Shown one piece after another: positions 1 through 8,143 of a stretch of DNA of 16,423 nt. The notes below the pieces were generated by a model that saw nothing but the letters and a program-made list of their open reading frames with translations, was not told the DNA's origin and did not search any database. The DNA lies in the NCBI GenBank assembly GCA_927910885.1, contig CAKMOD010000124.1, positions 1-16,423 of the forward strand, given 5' to 3'. Within the stretch, counting starts at the first letter, position 1. Every line of letters begins with the position of its first letter. A program made the translations under genes and the position numbers. This DNA is from an uncultured Prevotella sp. Lineage in GTDB: Bacteria; Bacteroidota; Bacteroidia; Bacteroidales; Bacteroidaceae.

Positions 1-4
1 TGAT

Positions 5-13
5 GCAAAGGTA
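5..13 (-). promoter_or_regulatory. Possible leftward promoter -7 box at window edge
   Basis: On the minus strand the sequence reads TACCTTTGC, a match to the Bacteroidota -7 consensus TAnnTTTG. No TTTG-like -33 box is visible 19-22 nt upstream, so only half of the promoter is supported. If real, it would drive a gene lying left of the window. Positions 14-124 hold nothing else recognisable. Confidence 0.3.
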
Positions 14-124
14 ATAAATACTTATGAAATTGTGTGCTTAAGAGTATAGACTTGCAACTGGGTTTTAGGACTGACCCGTATTTACCCCCTCTGTACGTAC
101 TCTGAGAAGAAGAATGTATATAAA

Positions 125-160
125 AGAAAAGTATCATAACTACTTGTAGCTATGATACTT
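125..160 (-). terminator. Hairpin terminator of the tRNA-Ser gene
   Basis: Positions 129-138 pair perfectly with 151-160. After one A/C mismatch, 140-143 pair with 146-149, giving a long hairpin with a tiny loop. Reading leftward, the hairpin is followed by a T-rich run (CTTTTCTTTTATA), as expected for Rho-independent termination of the leftward tRNA transcript. A T5 run at about 164-168 lies on the other side, so some rightward termination is also possible. Confidence 0.75.
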
Positions 161-207
161 ACGTTTTTGTTAGGATTTCTCTGTTGGTCTGTTCAGAGTA
201 CCTAAAG

Positions 208-292
208 CGGAGAGAGAGGGATTCGAACCCCCGGTACCTCTCGGTACGACGGTTTTCAAGACCGTTGTAATCGACCACTCTACCATCTCTCC
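208..292 (-). tRNA. tRNA-Ser (anticodon UGA)
   Basis: The minus strand folds as a class II tRNA of 85 nt. The 7-bp acceptor stem is GGAGAGA with TCTCTCC and the discriminator base is G. The anticodon stem ACGGT/ACCGT encloses the loop CTTGAAA, so the anticodon is TGA and it reads UCA (and probably other UCN) serine codons. The long variable arm has a GTACC/GGTAC stem, as serine tRNAs have, and the T loop is TTCGAAT. The 3' CCA is not encoded (GCTTT follows the acceptor stem), so CCA must be added after transcription. It sits alone between its own promoter and terminator. The identity is secure; the ends could be off by one base. Confidence 0.97.
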
Positions 293-337
293 AGAAGGCA
301 ACATTGTAGTCTACCTGCTTCCTTGTTGAAAGCGAGT

Positions 338-369
338 GCAAAGGTATAGATAATTTCTGAAACTGCAAA
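338..369 (-). promoter_or_regulatory. Promoter of tRNA-Ser
   Basis: On the minus strand TTTG (369-366) is followed, after exactly 19 nt, by TACCTTTGC (346-338). This is a full match to the Bacteroidota housekeeping consensus TTTG-N19-21-TAnnTTTG. It lies about 40 nt upstream of the mature tRNA 5' end and points toward it. Confidence 0.85.
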
Positions 370-464
370 ATCTAAGACAGAAGAATTTAAGAATAAAACA
401 CTTTTTAACTAAAATGGGGATAATAACAGTGTGTTAGATGTAATATTGTTTTGATGGGATGATA

Positions 465-820
465 AAATAAGGGTCTTCAGGATTTTGGAGTGATAAGGTT
501 TGCCACTTGTGTTTAGAGTTTGCAGCAATGTCACACGGAGGCACGGAGAGGACGGAGGATTATTAAAACAAAGCAATGGAAGTAACGGAGGCACCGTTGG
601 TGCATAGAGCGACGGAGCTTGTTTGCCAATTCTATTAGCAATTTATATACAAAGCGTTTACCTCAAAATAGTTATCAAGAATCTGTACGCTATACCTCCG
701 TCGCTCTTTGTGCCGTCTGCACCTCCGTGACATAGCATTACCTCCGTCTCTCCGTTACTCCGTGTGCCTATTAGATAAGACTTTTAGTTTATCACTCCAT
801 ATTTCGGAAGAACGTTATTT
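465..820. repeat. Degenerate ~350 bp inverted-repeat element
   Basis: The two halves are imperfect reverse complements: arms at about 465-617 and 696-820 around a ~78 nt spacer. Anchor matches are AAATAA (465-470) with TTATTT (815-820), TGGAGTGATAA (486-496) with TTATCACTCCA (789-799), CACACGGAG (532-540) with CTCCGTGTG (758-766), and AGAGCGACGGAG (606-617) with CTCCGTCGCTCT (696-707). The arms are rich in CGGAG words, and the left arm holds a small GCACC-GTT-GGTGC hairpin (592-604). No transposase is present, so it could be a non-autonomous mobile element (MITE-like) or two inverted copies of one interspersed repeat. It explains the low-complexity small open frames here, which I do not call as genes. 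Confidence 0.6.
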
Positions 821-910
821 AGTTGGTCTGCTCTTATCGCTATTTACTTGTCCTCTTGTTACTCTGTCTCGTTTTGTCAGATTTTTTCGCATAGTTGAAA
901 TTCAAGTGAT

Positions 911-1020
911 ACTCATTAAGGGGCTAATTAACGCCCAATTGGCTTCTTAAAGATGCCCTTTAAGCTTGCAAAAGACGCCCCTATTGAAGTCCAATTAAGC
1001 ACCTTTTACTTTGCTACCTT
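911..1020 (+). repeat. 22-nt periodic GCCC repeat block, left copy
   Basis: The word GCCC (or GCAC) starts at 933, 955, 977 and 999, an exact 22-nt period. Units share a GCCC start, a TTGGCTT-like centre and an A-rich end, but are degenerate. CTTAAAG-ATGCC-CTTTAAG (946-964) is a perfect 7-bp inverted repeat inside the block. A related block lies in inverted orientation at 16209-16316 and shares a 17-nt identical stretch (949-965 with 16262-16278). It is non-coding. It differs from a CRISPR array because there are no conserved repeats separated by unique spacers. Its function is unknown. Confidence 0.6.
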
Positions 1021-1324
1021 ATAACTGTTTGATTTCGTGATGGTTGCAGAGCCGCTTTTTAGGGGGCTTTTTGCTTGTTTTTTCGGAGGTTTTGGGGGTT
1101 GAAATGTTGTGATTTTTCATAAAGAGGGGCTTCTTGGGCTTTCGAATCGAAATGGGTTTTGGTGTCGAAAGGAAAGTGAAAAATGAATAATTTTTGAACT
1201 CGAAATTAATGCTTTTTGGTAGTGAAAATCGCTTTCTTTTACATATTTCAGCGCATTTAACACTTTAATCTTTAAAAATAGTTAATAAATGATTGTCCTC
1301 AATACATATCTTAAAATAAATATA
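1021..1324. other. Intergenic stretch upstream of the operon
   Basis: This AT-rich non-coding stretch has no credible open frame. Visible items are a weak stem (AGCC with GGCT, about 1050-1070) before a T run, and five TCGAA/TCG words at 1142, 1147, 1165, 1200 and 1229. The first two form the near-palindrome TTCGAATCGAA, and CTTTCG (about 1139-1144) can pair with CGAAAG (1166-1171). These could be regulator binding sites for the operon, but nothing in the window identifies a regulator. Confidence 0.3.
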
Positions 1325-1333
1325 TAAATTTGC
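1325..1333 (+). promoter_or_regulatory. Putative operon promoter, -7 box
   Basis: TAAATTTGC matches the Bacteroidota -7 consensus TAnnTTTG and lies about 85 nt upstream of the first gene of the SusCD operon. I see no TTTG-like -33 box at the right distance (the nearest TTG is 29 nt upstream). Known SusCD operons often depend on an activator, and a weak -33 would fit that, but this is inference. Confidence 0.5.
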
Positions 1334-1418
1334 CACCCCTATATAAGGATGTACTGACGCATTACCTAAGAAATAAATATTAATTAAAAACTATAAATCA
1401 TTTAACTAAGCCGTTTCT

Positions 1419-2918
1419 ATGAAGAGACTTTTCAAATCTTATTTGTGGATGGTCTTGATGGGCTCGCTCGCATGGGTTTCCTGCTCTGATAAAGAGGTAG
1501 GAGGCACAGCTGGTACAGCTTTTGATCCTTCACAACCGATTGTCATTAGTGACTTTTATCCAGACAGTGGTGGTATTGCTACCCCAATGATTATCACGGG
1601 TAAGAACTTTGGTACTGATACCACAGGTCTTGCACTTTGGTATGTTGATGAGGATGGCAAGCGTCATCGTGGTGGACTTGTATCATCTAATGGCGAGAAA
1701 CTTTACAGCTACGTGCCAGCAGGTTTGACTTACAAGCGTAACATCAAACTTGAGGTGACACGTGCTAATGGTACTGATACCATTAAGGGTACTGGTAGCC
1801 GCGACTTTAAGTATATCACACAGACTGCTGTTACAACAATTATTGGTACACAGACAAGTGATGCACACGCTACTAAGATAGACAAGCTGTTGACATCAAA
1901 CCTCTCAGCTCCGGGTTATCTTTGTGTTGATAACGACAATAATATCTTCGTTGTACAGCATAGATTTGATGATAGTTTTAATGCTAATGGAAGCAATTCT
2001 TTTATCGAGTGTCGTAACGAGAAGAACGAGAATGTCGGTGGTATGGTGTTAAAAGCTGACTTGAAGAGAGATCAGTTGTCAATTCTTCAGGTGAATAGTA
2101 ATACAAAAGAAAAAATCAATGCACCAGCTTACTCAACACTTGATGGTTATGAGGGTGTGTATGTTCCAGATGATGCTGGACGTAAATACTACAGCCTGTT
2201 GAAGGATCAGGGCTATGCCGTTCATAAGCAGCAGTTCATCAATCCTAATGGTTATGCAAACCTTGACGAAAGCAACTGGAAGTTTTGCTTCGTGATTAAT
2301 AAGAACGACCAGATGATTTACTCTGTGATGTTTAAGGGTCAACTTATTCGTATCAATCCTAAGACACGTAAGGCAGAGTTGCTCTTGAAGCGAGTTGGTA
2401 AGGATGGTCCTAAGGGAAGCGGTGGTTCAGATGCTTTCTGTACTTTCAGCCCTACACAGCCTAACCGTCTGTTCATCTCTTTCACCGATGCACACCAGAT
2501 TTGGTATGTAGATGTTGACCAGTTGTCAGACAAGGACTCTCTGACATACGCAGGTGAGCCATACGCAGGTATTTCTTCTTTCGGTACAGTAAACGTAACT
2601 GAAGGTAAGGGTTGGGAAGACGGAGCGTTGAAGAATGCTAAGTTCTGTTATCCACGTCAGATGACCTTCACTAAGGACGGTAAGCTTTATATTGCCGACT
2701 CTGGTAACCACTGTATTCGTATGATTGATACCACTCAGGGCAAGAACGCACGTGTAACCACACCTATTGGTGTACCACAGAGTGCAGGTTTCCATGATGG
2801 TGGTGTCGAGTTAGCCAAGTTTAATTGGCCGACGGGTGTCGCCGTGAGTGCAGACGGAAGTACGGTCTATGTCGCCGATTCGAAGAATCAGGTGATACGA
2901 GAATTGTCTATTAAATAG
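1419..2918 (+). CDS. IPT/TIG and NHL-repeat surface lipoprotein
   Basis: This 499-residue lipoprotein is the first gene of the operon. The signal peptide ends at Cys22 (WVSC), and the following residues SDKE resemble the acidic lipoprotein export signal that puts Bacteroidota lipoproteins on the cell surface. Residues ~39-122 look like an IPT/TIG immunoglobulin-like domain (ISDFYPDSGG start, TGKNFG turn). The C-terminal half looks like a beta-propeller. Two NHL-type repeats are clear at ~398-440 (KLYIADSGNHCIRMID) and ~456-499 (TVYVADSKNQVIREL). No catalytic motif is visible. IPT/NHL lipoproteins of this build occur in SusCD loci, where they are taken to bind ligand at the surface; that role is inferred here from position. 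The gap to the SusC gene is 32 nt. The start is the only ATG that gives the full signal peptide. Confidence 0.85.
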   Translation: MKRLFKSYLWMVLMGSLAWVSCSDKEVGGTAGTAFDPSQPIVISDFYPDSGGIATPMIITGKNFGTDTTGLALWYVDEDGKRHRGGLVSSNGEKLYSYVPAGLTYKRNIKLEVTRANGTDTIKGTGSRDFKYITQTAVTTIIGTQTSDAHATKIDKLLTSNLSAPGYLCVDNDNNIFVVQHRFDDSFNANGSNSFIECRNEKNENVGGMVLKADLKRDQLSILQVNSNTKEKINAPAYSTLDGYEGVYVPDDAGRKYYSLLKDQGYAVHKQQFINPNGYANLDESNWKFCFVINKNDQMIYSVMFKGQLIRINPKTRKAELLLKRVGKDGPKGSGGSDAFCTFSPTQPNRLFISFTDAHQIWYVDVDQLSDKDSLTYAGEPYAGISSFGTVNVTEGKGWEDGALKNAKFCYPRQMTFTKDGKLYIADSGNHCIRMIDTTQGKNARVTTPIGVPQSAGFHDGGVELAKFNWPTGVAVSADGSTVYVADSKNQVIRELSIK

Positions 2919-2950
2919 CTATTACCTTATTATACTACAAACATAGATAT

Positions 2951-5900
2951 ATGAGAAGAACATTATATGTCTTGTGTCTTATGGTGGCTCTGCTGACTCA
3001 TGCAGGCTACGCCTATTCACAAGATAATGGTACTGCAAAGCAGTTCTCGGTAGCGGGTGTCATCCTCGATGATACAGGTGAGCCATGTATTGGTGCTACC
3101 GTTCGTGTAAAGAACGAACCGGGTGTAGGAACAATTTCCGACGTTGACGGTAAGTTTGCTATTAAGGTCAAGCCGGGTGCTACGCTTATGTTCGAGTACG
3201 TCGGTATGGAGACCATACAGCGCACTATCCTTAAGGACGAGCCTTCCCTTTCAGTTAAGTTCAAGGTAGCTAAGACAAATGCCATCGACGAGGTTGTCGT
3301 GACAGGTCTTGTTTCTCAGAAGAAGGTATCGGTGGTAGGTGCTGTGTCTACTATTAATATGGAAGAGTTGCGTACTCCGGGTACTTCACTCGTAAACATG
3401 ATTGGTGGTCGTATGCCGGGTGTTATCACCATGCAGGTTTCTGGTGAGCCGGGTCAGAACCTTTCTAACTTCTGGGTACGTGGTGTATCGACCTTCGGAG
3501 CAGGTGCAGGTGCGCTTGTCCTCATCGATGGTATTGAGGGTCGCCTCAATGATATTGACGTAGACGACGTTGAGAGCATCTCAGTATTGAAGGATGCTGC
3601 CGCAACAGCTGTTTATGGTGTGCGTGGTGCTAATGGTGTTGTATTGGTTACTACCAAGCGCGGTTCTAAGGAGAAGATTCAGGTTACAGCTCGTGCGACA
3701 GTGAAGTTGTCACAGATTAAGCGTCTGCCTGAGTATCTCTCATCTTACGATTATGCAAGACTTGCAAATGAGGCACGTGCAATGTCAGGTGAGTCAGATC
3801 TCTATACGCCAATTCAGTTGGATATCATCAAGAACAATCTTGACCCAGAGCTTTATCCTAACGTAAACTGGATTGACCAGATTATGAAGAAGACCTCTTT
3901 GCAGGAGAACTACTATGCAAGTGCGCGTGGTGGTGGTGATGTTGCACAGTACTTCGTTTCTGTAGGTTATCGTCATGAAGGTGCTGCCTATAAGCAGAAG
4001 GAAAACCAGTTCCACCGTCCATTGTCTTACGATCAGTTGACTTATCGTGCAAACATCAACATGAACCTTACAAAGCGTTCTGAGCTTTACTTCGGTGTTG
4101 ATGGTAGCATCTCTAACCATACAACTCCGGGTGGTAAGAATACCAATCAGGTGTGGTCGGATGTTCTCCAGTTGAATCCATTGATGTTCCCTGTTACATA
4201 CGCTGACGGAACATTGCCAACCTACGGTCAGAGCGACCTTATCTCTCCATTTGCTGCCCTCAACTATCAGGGTTACAATTCATCAGATAATAGCCGTAAC
4301 ATGATTACCTTGAAGTTTACACACCGCTTCGGTGGTATTCTCAAGGGACTCGTGGGTTCTGTTCAGGCTGTTAATGACCGCACAGCAGGTTTCAGCGAGC
4401 GTCGTTTCGTTAGGCCAGACTACTATCGTGCAACAGGTCGTACATCAACAGGTGACCTCATCAAGACCTTACGTTCTAAGCAGCTGGATATGTTTTACTC
4501 TTCAGACAACGAATCTTGGAGAAAGTACTACATGGAGGCTAAGTTAGACTATAACACAAGTATCGGTGCTCATAACCTCGGTGCCCTCCTCTTCTATTAT
4601 ATGGAAGATGCAAAGGGTTCTAAATGGGGTAATGGTGATGCCCTCGGTATCGCTGCTATCGCTAAGCGTCGTCAGAACGTATCTGGTCGTTTGTCTTGGG
4701 GTTATAACTCAACTTACTTCGTAGATGCTAACTTCGGTTACACTGGTTCAGACCTCTTCCCTAAGGGTGAGCGTTTCGGTTTCTTCCCATCAGTAGCTGT
4801 GGGTTGGGCTCCAACTTCATACAAGTGGGTACAGAAGCATCTTCCATTCGTAAACTTCTTCAAGATTCGTGGTTCTTACGGTCTTGCAGGTAACGATAAC
4901 ATTGCAAACACTCGTTTCCCATACTTGACAATTATCAACAACCACGCTGGTACCACATGGGGTTACACCGGTCAGGGTATTGTTGAGAAGCAGCAGGGTG
5001 CTGACAACTTGAAGTGGGAGGTTGCTAAGAAGTTGAACGTCGGTGTTGATGCAAACTTCTTCAACGATGCTATCAAGGTGACAGTTGACTTCTTCCGTGA
5101 CACACGTGACCACATCTTCCAGGACCGTGTTACATTGCCAGAGTTTGCTGGTATGGTAACTTATCCTAAGTCTAATGTGGGTCGTATGCACTCATTCGGT
5201 TCAGATGGTAACATCTCTTATTTCCACAAGATTAACAAGGAGATGAACTTTACCGTTCGTGCAAACTATACATGGTCACAGAACATTGTTGACTACTTCG
5301 AGGAGAACAAGCTTGCTTACGATTATCAGAGCGTGACAGGTATGCCTTACGGCGTATTGCGTGGTTATGTTTCTGAGGGTCTCTTCAAGGATGAGGCTGA
5401 CATTCGTCAGAGTCCTGACCAGACAGCAGCCTTCGGTGTTGTTCGTCCTGGTGATATCAAGTATCGTGACGTGAATGGTGATGGTGTCATCAATAAGGAC
5501 GACCGCGTGCCATTGTCTTACGGTAACAACGTTCCTCGTGTAATGTTCGGTATTGGTGGTGAGTTCAACTATAAGGACTTCACCGTAAGCATGCTCTTCA
5601 AGGGTAATACAGGTGTAAACTACTACCGTGTAGGTATGGGTTACGACGCAGGTTGGATTCCATTCTTCAATGGTGAGATGGGTAATGTGTTGAAGATGGT
5701 GAACAATCCAAAGAATCGTTGGATTCCATCATGGTACTCTGGTGATCCATCAACAGAGAATCCTAACGCAATGTTCCCACGCCTCTCTTACGGATCAAAT
5801 AACAACAACTCACAGCTTTCTACTTTCTGGAAGCAGAATGGTTCATTCCTCCGTTTTCAGGAGTTGAACTTCCGTTATGTCTTCCGTCATCGTAAGTGGC

Positions 5901-6061
5901 TGCGTGCAGCTGGTCTTAGTGCATTAGAGTGTGACTTCGTTATCAACAACCTCTTCACTATCGACAGCGCAAAGTACTTCGATCCAGAGCAGGCTTGGTT
6001 TAATGGTGCGGCTTATCCAATCCCAACCACCTATTCATTGCAGATGTACTTTAGATTCTAA
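2951..6061 (+). CDS. susC-like: SusC/RagA-family TonB-dependent outer-membrane transporter
   Basis: At 1036 residues this has the normal SusC length. A type I signal peptide (residues 1-24, ending AYSQ) is followed by a carboxypeptidase-regulatory-like domain (~31-105, SVAGVILDDTGEPCIGATV), a TonB-box-like DEVVVTG (113-119) and the plug domain (~120-240) with the SusC hallmark KDAAATAVYGVRGANG (~212-228). The rest is a 22-strand-type beta barrel ending in an aromatic C-terminus (LQMYFRF). There is no N-terminal STN domain, so signalling to an anti-sigma factor is not expected. With the SusD next door it forms a lidded pore that imports bound oligomers into the periplasm using TonB energy. The real substrate cannot be read from sequence; the downstream M60 peptidase suggests glycopeptides. 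Confidence 0.97.
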   Translation: MRRTLYVLCLMVALLTHAGYAYSQDNGTAKQFSVAGVILDDTGEPCIGATVRVKNEPGVGTISDVDGKFAIKVKPGATLMFEYVGMETIQRTILKDEPSLSVKFKVAKTNAIDEVVVTGLVSQKKVSVVGAVSTINMEELRTPGTSLVNMIGGRMPGVITMQVSGEPGQNLSNFWVRGVSTFGAGAGALVLIDGIEGRLNDIDVDDVESISVLKDAAATAVYGVRGANGVVLVTTKRGSKEKIQVTARATVKLSQIKRLPEYLSSYDYARLANEARAMSGESDLYTPIQLDIIKNNLDPELYPNVNWIDQIMKKTSLQENYYASARGGGDVAQYFVSVGYRHEGAAYKQKENQFHRPLSYDQLTYRANINMNLTKRSELYFGVDGSISNHTTPGGKNTNQVWSDVLQLNPLMFPVTYADGTLPTYGQSDLISPFAALNYQGYNSSDNSRNMITLKFTHRFGGILKGLVGSVQAVNDRTAGFSERRFVRPDYYRATGRTSTGDLIKTLRSKQLDMFYSSDNESWRKYYMEAKLDYNTSIGAHNLGALLFYYMEDAKGSKWGNGDALGIAAIAKRRQNVSGRLSWGYNSTYFVDANFGYTGSDLFPKGERFGFFPSVAVGWAPTSYKWVQKHLPFVNFFKIRGSYGLAGNDNIANTRFPYLTIINNHAGTTWGYTGQGIVEKQQGADNLKWEVAKKLNVGVDANFFNDAIKVTVDFFRDTRDHIFQDRVTLPEFAGMVTYPKSNVGRMHSFGSDGNISYFHKINKEMNFTVRANYTWSQNIVDYFEENKLAYDYQSVTGMPYGVLRGYVSEGLFKDEADIRQSPDQTAAFGVVRPGDIKYRDVNGDGVINKDDRVPLSYGNNVPRVMFGIGGEFNYKDFTVSMLFKGNTGVNYYRVGMGYDAGWIPFFNGEMGNVLKMVNNPKNRWIPSWYSGDPSTENPNAMFPRLSYGSNNNNSQLSTFWKQNGSFLRFQELNFRYVFRHRKWLRAAGLSALECDFVINNLFTIDSAKYFDPEQAWFNGAAYPIPTTYSLQMYFRF

Positions 6062-6089
6062 GGTTTCACCTCTTAATTAGATTGTAATA

Positions 6090-8120
6090 ATGAAAAAACA
6101 TATTTTAGCTTTGGGCGCTGTTGCAGCTCTGTTCTCAAGCATGACATTCACATCATGTAACTTCTTGGATCAGGACGACAACTTTAATGCTATCTTCAAG
6201 GAGGACTCTGTCTTCCACTCTGCCCAGAATGCAAATGGCTATCTCTATGCTACTCCAACGATGTTCCCATCAGCTGGTAACATCTGGGGTAACTCATGGA
6301 CTCCGGGTGAGACAGCGTCAGACGAGATTTGTGTACGCTGGCAGACTAACGAGTTCTGGGGTGCAAAGTTTACAGTAGGAAATGTAAATGCTGAGAACGT
6401 TCCTAACTGGGGTTATTGGTACCAGATGTATAAGATTATCAGACGATGCAACCTCATGTTATCGAAGGTTGACAAGATTGGTGATATGTCTTCTAATGAT
6501 AAGGCAGACTATAAGGCAATGGTTCACTTCATCCGTGGTTATGCTTACTACGTATTGTTGCAGAACTGGGGTCCTTGCCTGATTGTCGGTGACGAGGTTG
6601 TATCAACCAGTGAGACAGCTGAGTACTATAACCGTGAGCGTGCAACAATGGATGAGTCAATCGACTATATCTGTAATGAGTTCGCACAGTCACTCCCGGG
6701 TTTGAAACGTCCAAGCGAGCAGTCAACTGCTTACTTCGGTCGTCCAACAAAGGGTACTGCGTTGGCACTTATCGCACGTCTTCGCCTTGTTCAGGCTTCA
6801 CCAACTTTCAATGGTGGTACTTACGCAAAGCGTTGCTTTGGTGAGTGGAAGCGTACGAGCGATGGCAAGTATTATGTAAATCAGGATTATGATGCTAAGC
6901 GTTGGGCTGTTGCCGCAGCTGCAGCTAAGCAGGTAATCGATCTCAACTACTATACACTCTTCACAGTTGATGCCGATAAGGATAATCCATATCCACTCGA
7001 CGCATCTGTTCCAACAGCTAAGTTCCCTGATGGTGCAGGCGGTATTGACCCATATCACTCTTTTGCTGATATGTTCAATGGTGAGGGTACAGCAAAGGTA
7101 AACCGTGAGCTTATCTGGGCTGATGAGTACTCAGGTCCTGTAATGACCTATTCTCGTCACTCATTCCCTGTTAACTATGGTGGATGGGGTGGTATGTCAG
7201 TTCCACAGCGTGTAATCGACTGCTTCTTGATGAAGGATGGTAAGAAGCCAGCAGAGTCTCCACTCTATGAGGCTGACCTTACTAAGCACGTGACACAGAA
7301 GAAGTCTATCGGTGATTGTGATATGGCAAATGGTACACCATTGGCTTACACGAACCGTTCAGCTCGCTTCTATGCAAGTATCGGCTTCCCAGGTCGTATC
7401 TGGAAGATGAACTCTACTACCGATGGTAGTTTTAACAACCAGACATTCTGGTACTCTATTGATGATTCTAAGGCTGGTAAGAATGCAGCTGGTAACAACC
7501 CTAACGACTACTGTATCAGTGGTTACGTACCATTTAAGTACATCCACCCAGATGACTCTTGGCATGGTAAGGATGGTGCTGCTGTTATTCCTAAGCCATT
7601 CGCAATCATCCGTTATGCTGAAATCTTGTTGGCTTACTGTGAGGCTGCTAACCATGTTCAGGGTGCTGAGACCGTGAAGACATGGGATGGCAATGGTAGA
7701 CTCGTTGATGTAGCTGTTAGTCGTGATGAGGCTGCTATGGCACGTTACTTCAATATGATTCGTTATCGTGTTGGTCTTCCGGGCGTTGAAGCTGCAACAC
7801 TCAGCTCAGAGAATGCTTTCGATGAGGTAATCAAGAACGAGCGTCAGGTTGAGCTCTTCAATGAAGGTCACCGCTACTTCGACACACGTCGTTGGGGTAC
7901 TTACTTCACAGAGGATGCTAACAGCTCTAACTGGCGTGGTCTCGATGTTTACAGCGAGAAGAAGGGTAACAACGATGGTCCATTCTTCAACCTCGTAACC
8001 ATCAACGAGCAGAATATCCGCGACCGTAAGGCTCTCCCACGTATGGTATTCCTTCCACTCATACATCGTGAGTTGGTGAAGAGTCCTAAGTTGGATCAGA
8101 ACCCAGGTTGGGATCGTTAA
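6090..8120 (+). CDS. susD-like: SusD/RagB-family surface substrate-binding lipoprotein
   Basis: At 676 residues this is somewhat longer than many SusD proteins (roughly 500-600). The lipobox ends at Cys23 (TFTSC) and is followed by NFLDQDD, typical of SusD and of surface-exposed lipoproteins. The N-terminal TPR-like part contains AMVHFIRGYAYYVLLQNWG (~144-162). The C-terminal part holds family hallmarks: IIRYAEILLAYCEAAN (~506-521), a FNMIRYRVGLPGV segment, and NERQVELFNEGHRYFDTRRW (~583-602). It caps the SusC barrel and delivers ligand. It starts 28 nt after SusC with an AT-rich leader and no Shine-Dalgarno sequence, as is usual in this phylum. The extra length sits in the middle third and may hold ligand-specific loops (inference). 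Confidence 0.97.
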   Translation: MKKHILALGAVAALFSSMTFTSCNFLDQDDNFNAIFKEDSVFHSAQNANGYLYATPTMFPSAGNIWGNSWTPGETASDEICVRWQTNEFWGAKFTVGNVNAENVPNWGYWYQMYKIIRRCNLMLSKVDKIGDMSSNDKADYKAMVHFIRGYAYYVLLQNWGPCLIVGDEVVSTSETAEYYNRERATMDESIDYICNEFAQSLPGLKRPSEQSTAYFGRPTKGTALALIARLRLVQASPTFNGGTYAKRCFGEWKRTSDGKYYVNQDYDAKRWAVAAAAAKQVIDLNYYTLFTVDADKDNPYPLDASVPTAKFPDGAGGIDPYHSFADMFNGEGTAKVNRELIWADEYSGPVMTYSRHSFPVNYGGWGGMSVPQRVIDCFLMKDGKKPAESPLYEADLTKHVTQKKSIGDCDMANGTPLAYTNRSARFYASIGFPGRIWKMNSTTDGSFNNQTFWYSIDDSKAGKNAAGNNPNDYCISGYVPFKYIHPDDSWHGKDGAAVIPKPFAIIRYAEILLAYCEAANHVQGAETVKTWDGNGRLVDVAVSRDEAAMARYFNMIRYRVGLPGVEAATLSSENAFDEVIKNERQVELFNEGHRYFDTRRWGTYFTEDANSSNWRGLDVYSEKKGNNDGPFFNLVTINEQNIRDRKALPRMVFLPLIHRELVKSPKLDQNPGWDR

Positions 8121-8143
8121 TAACGTTAATATTGTAACTATAT

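Noticed and set aside
409..594. 61-residue minus-strand open frame
   Set aside because: It lies across the left arm of the inverted repeat; the residues reflect CGGAG repeats and show no family resemblance.
708..950. 80-residue plus-strand open frame between the tRNA and the operon
   Set aside because: It is encoded largely by the inverted-repeat element and runs into the 22-nt repeat block. There is no promoter, no recognisable domain and a low-complexity composition.
911..1020. CRISPR array
   Set aside because: The 22-nt units are degenerate throughout with no conserved repeat/variable spacer pattern, and there are no cas genes.
1050..1080. Possible terminator before the operon (AGCC ... 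GGCT then T run)
   Set aside because: Only a 4-bp stem, and no gene upstream on the plus strand that would need it.
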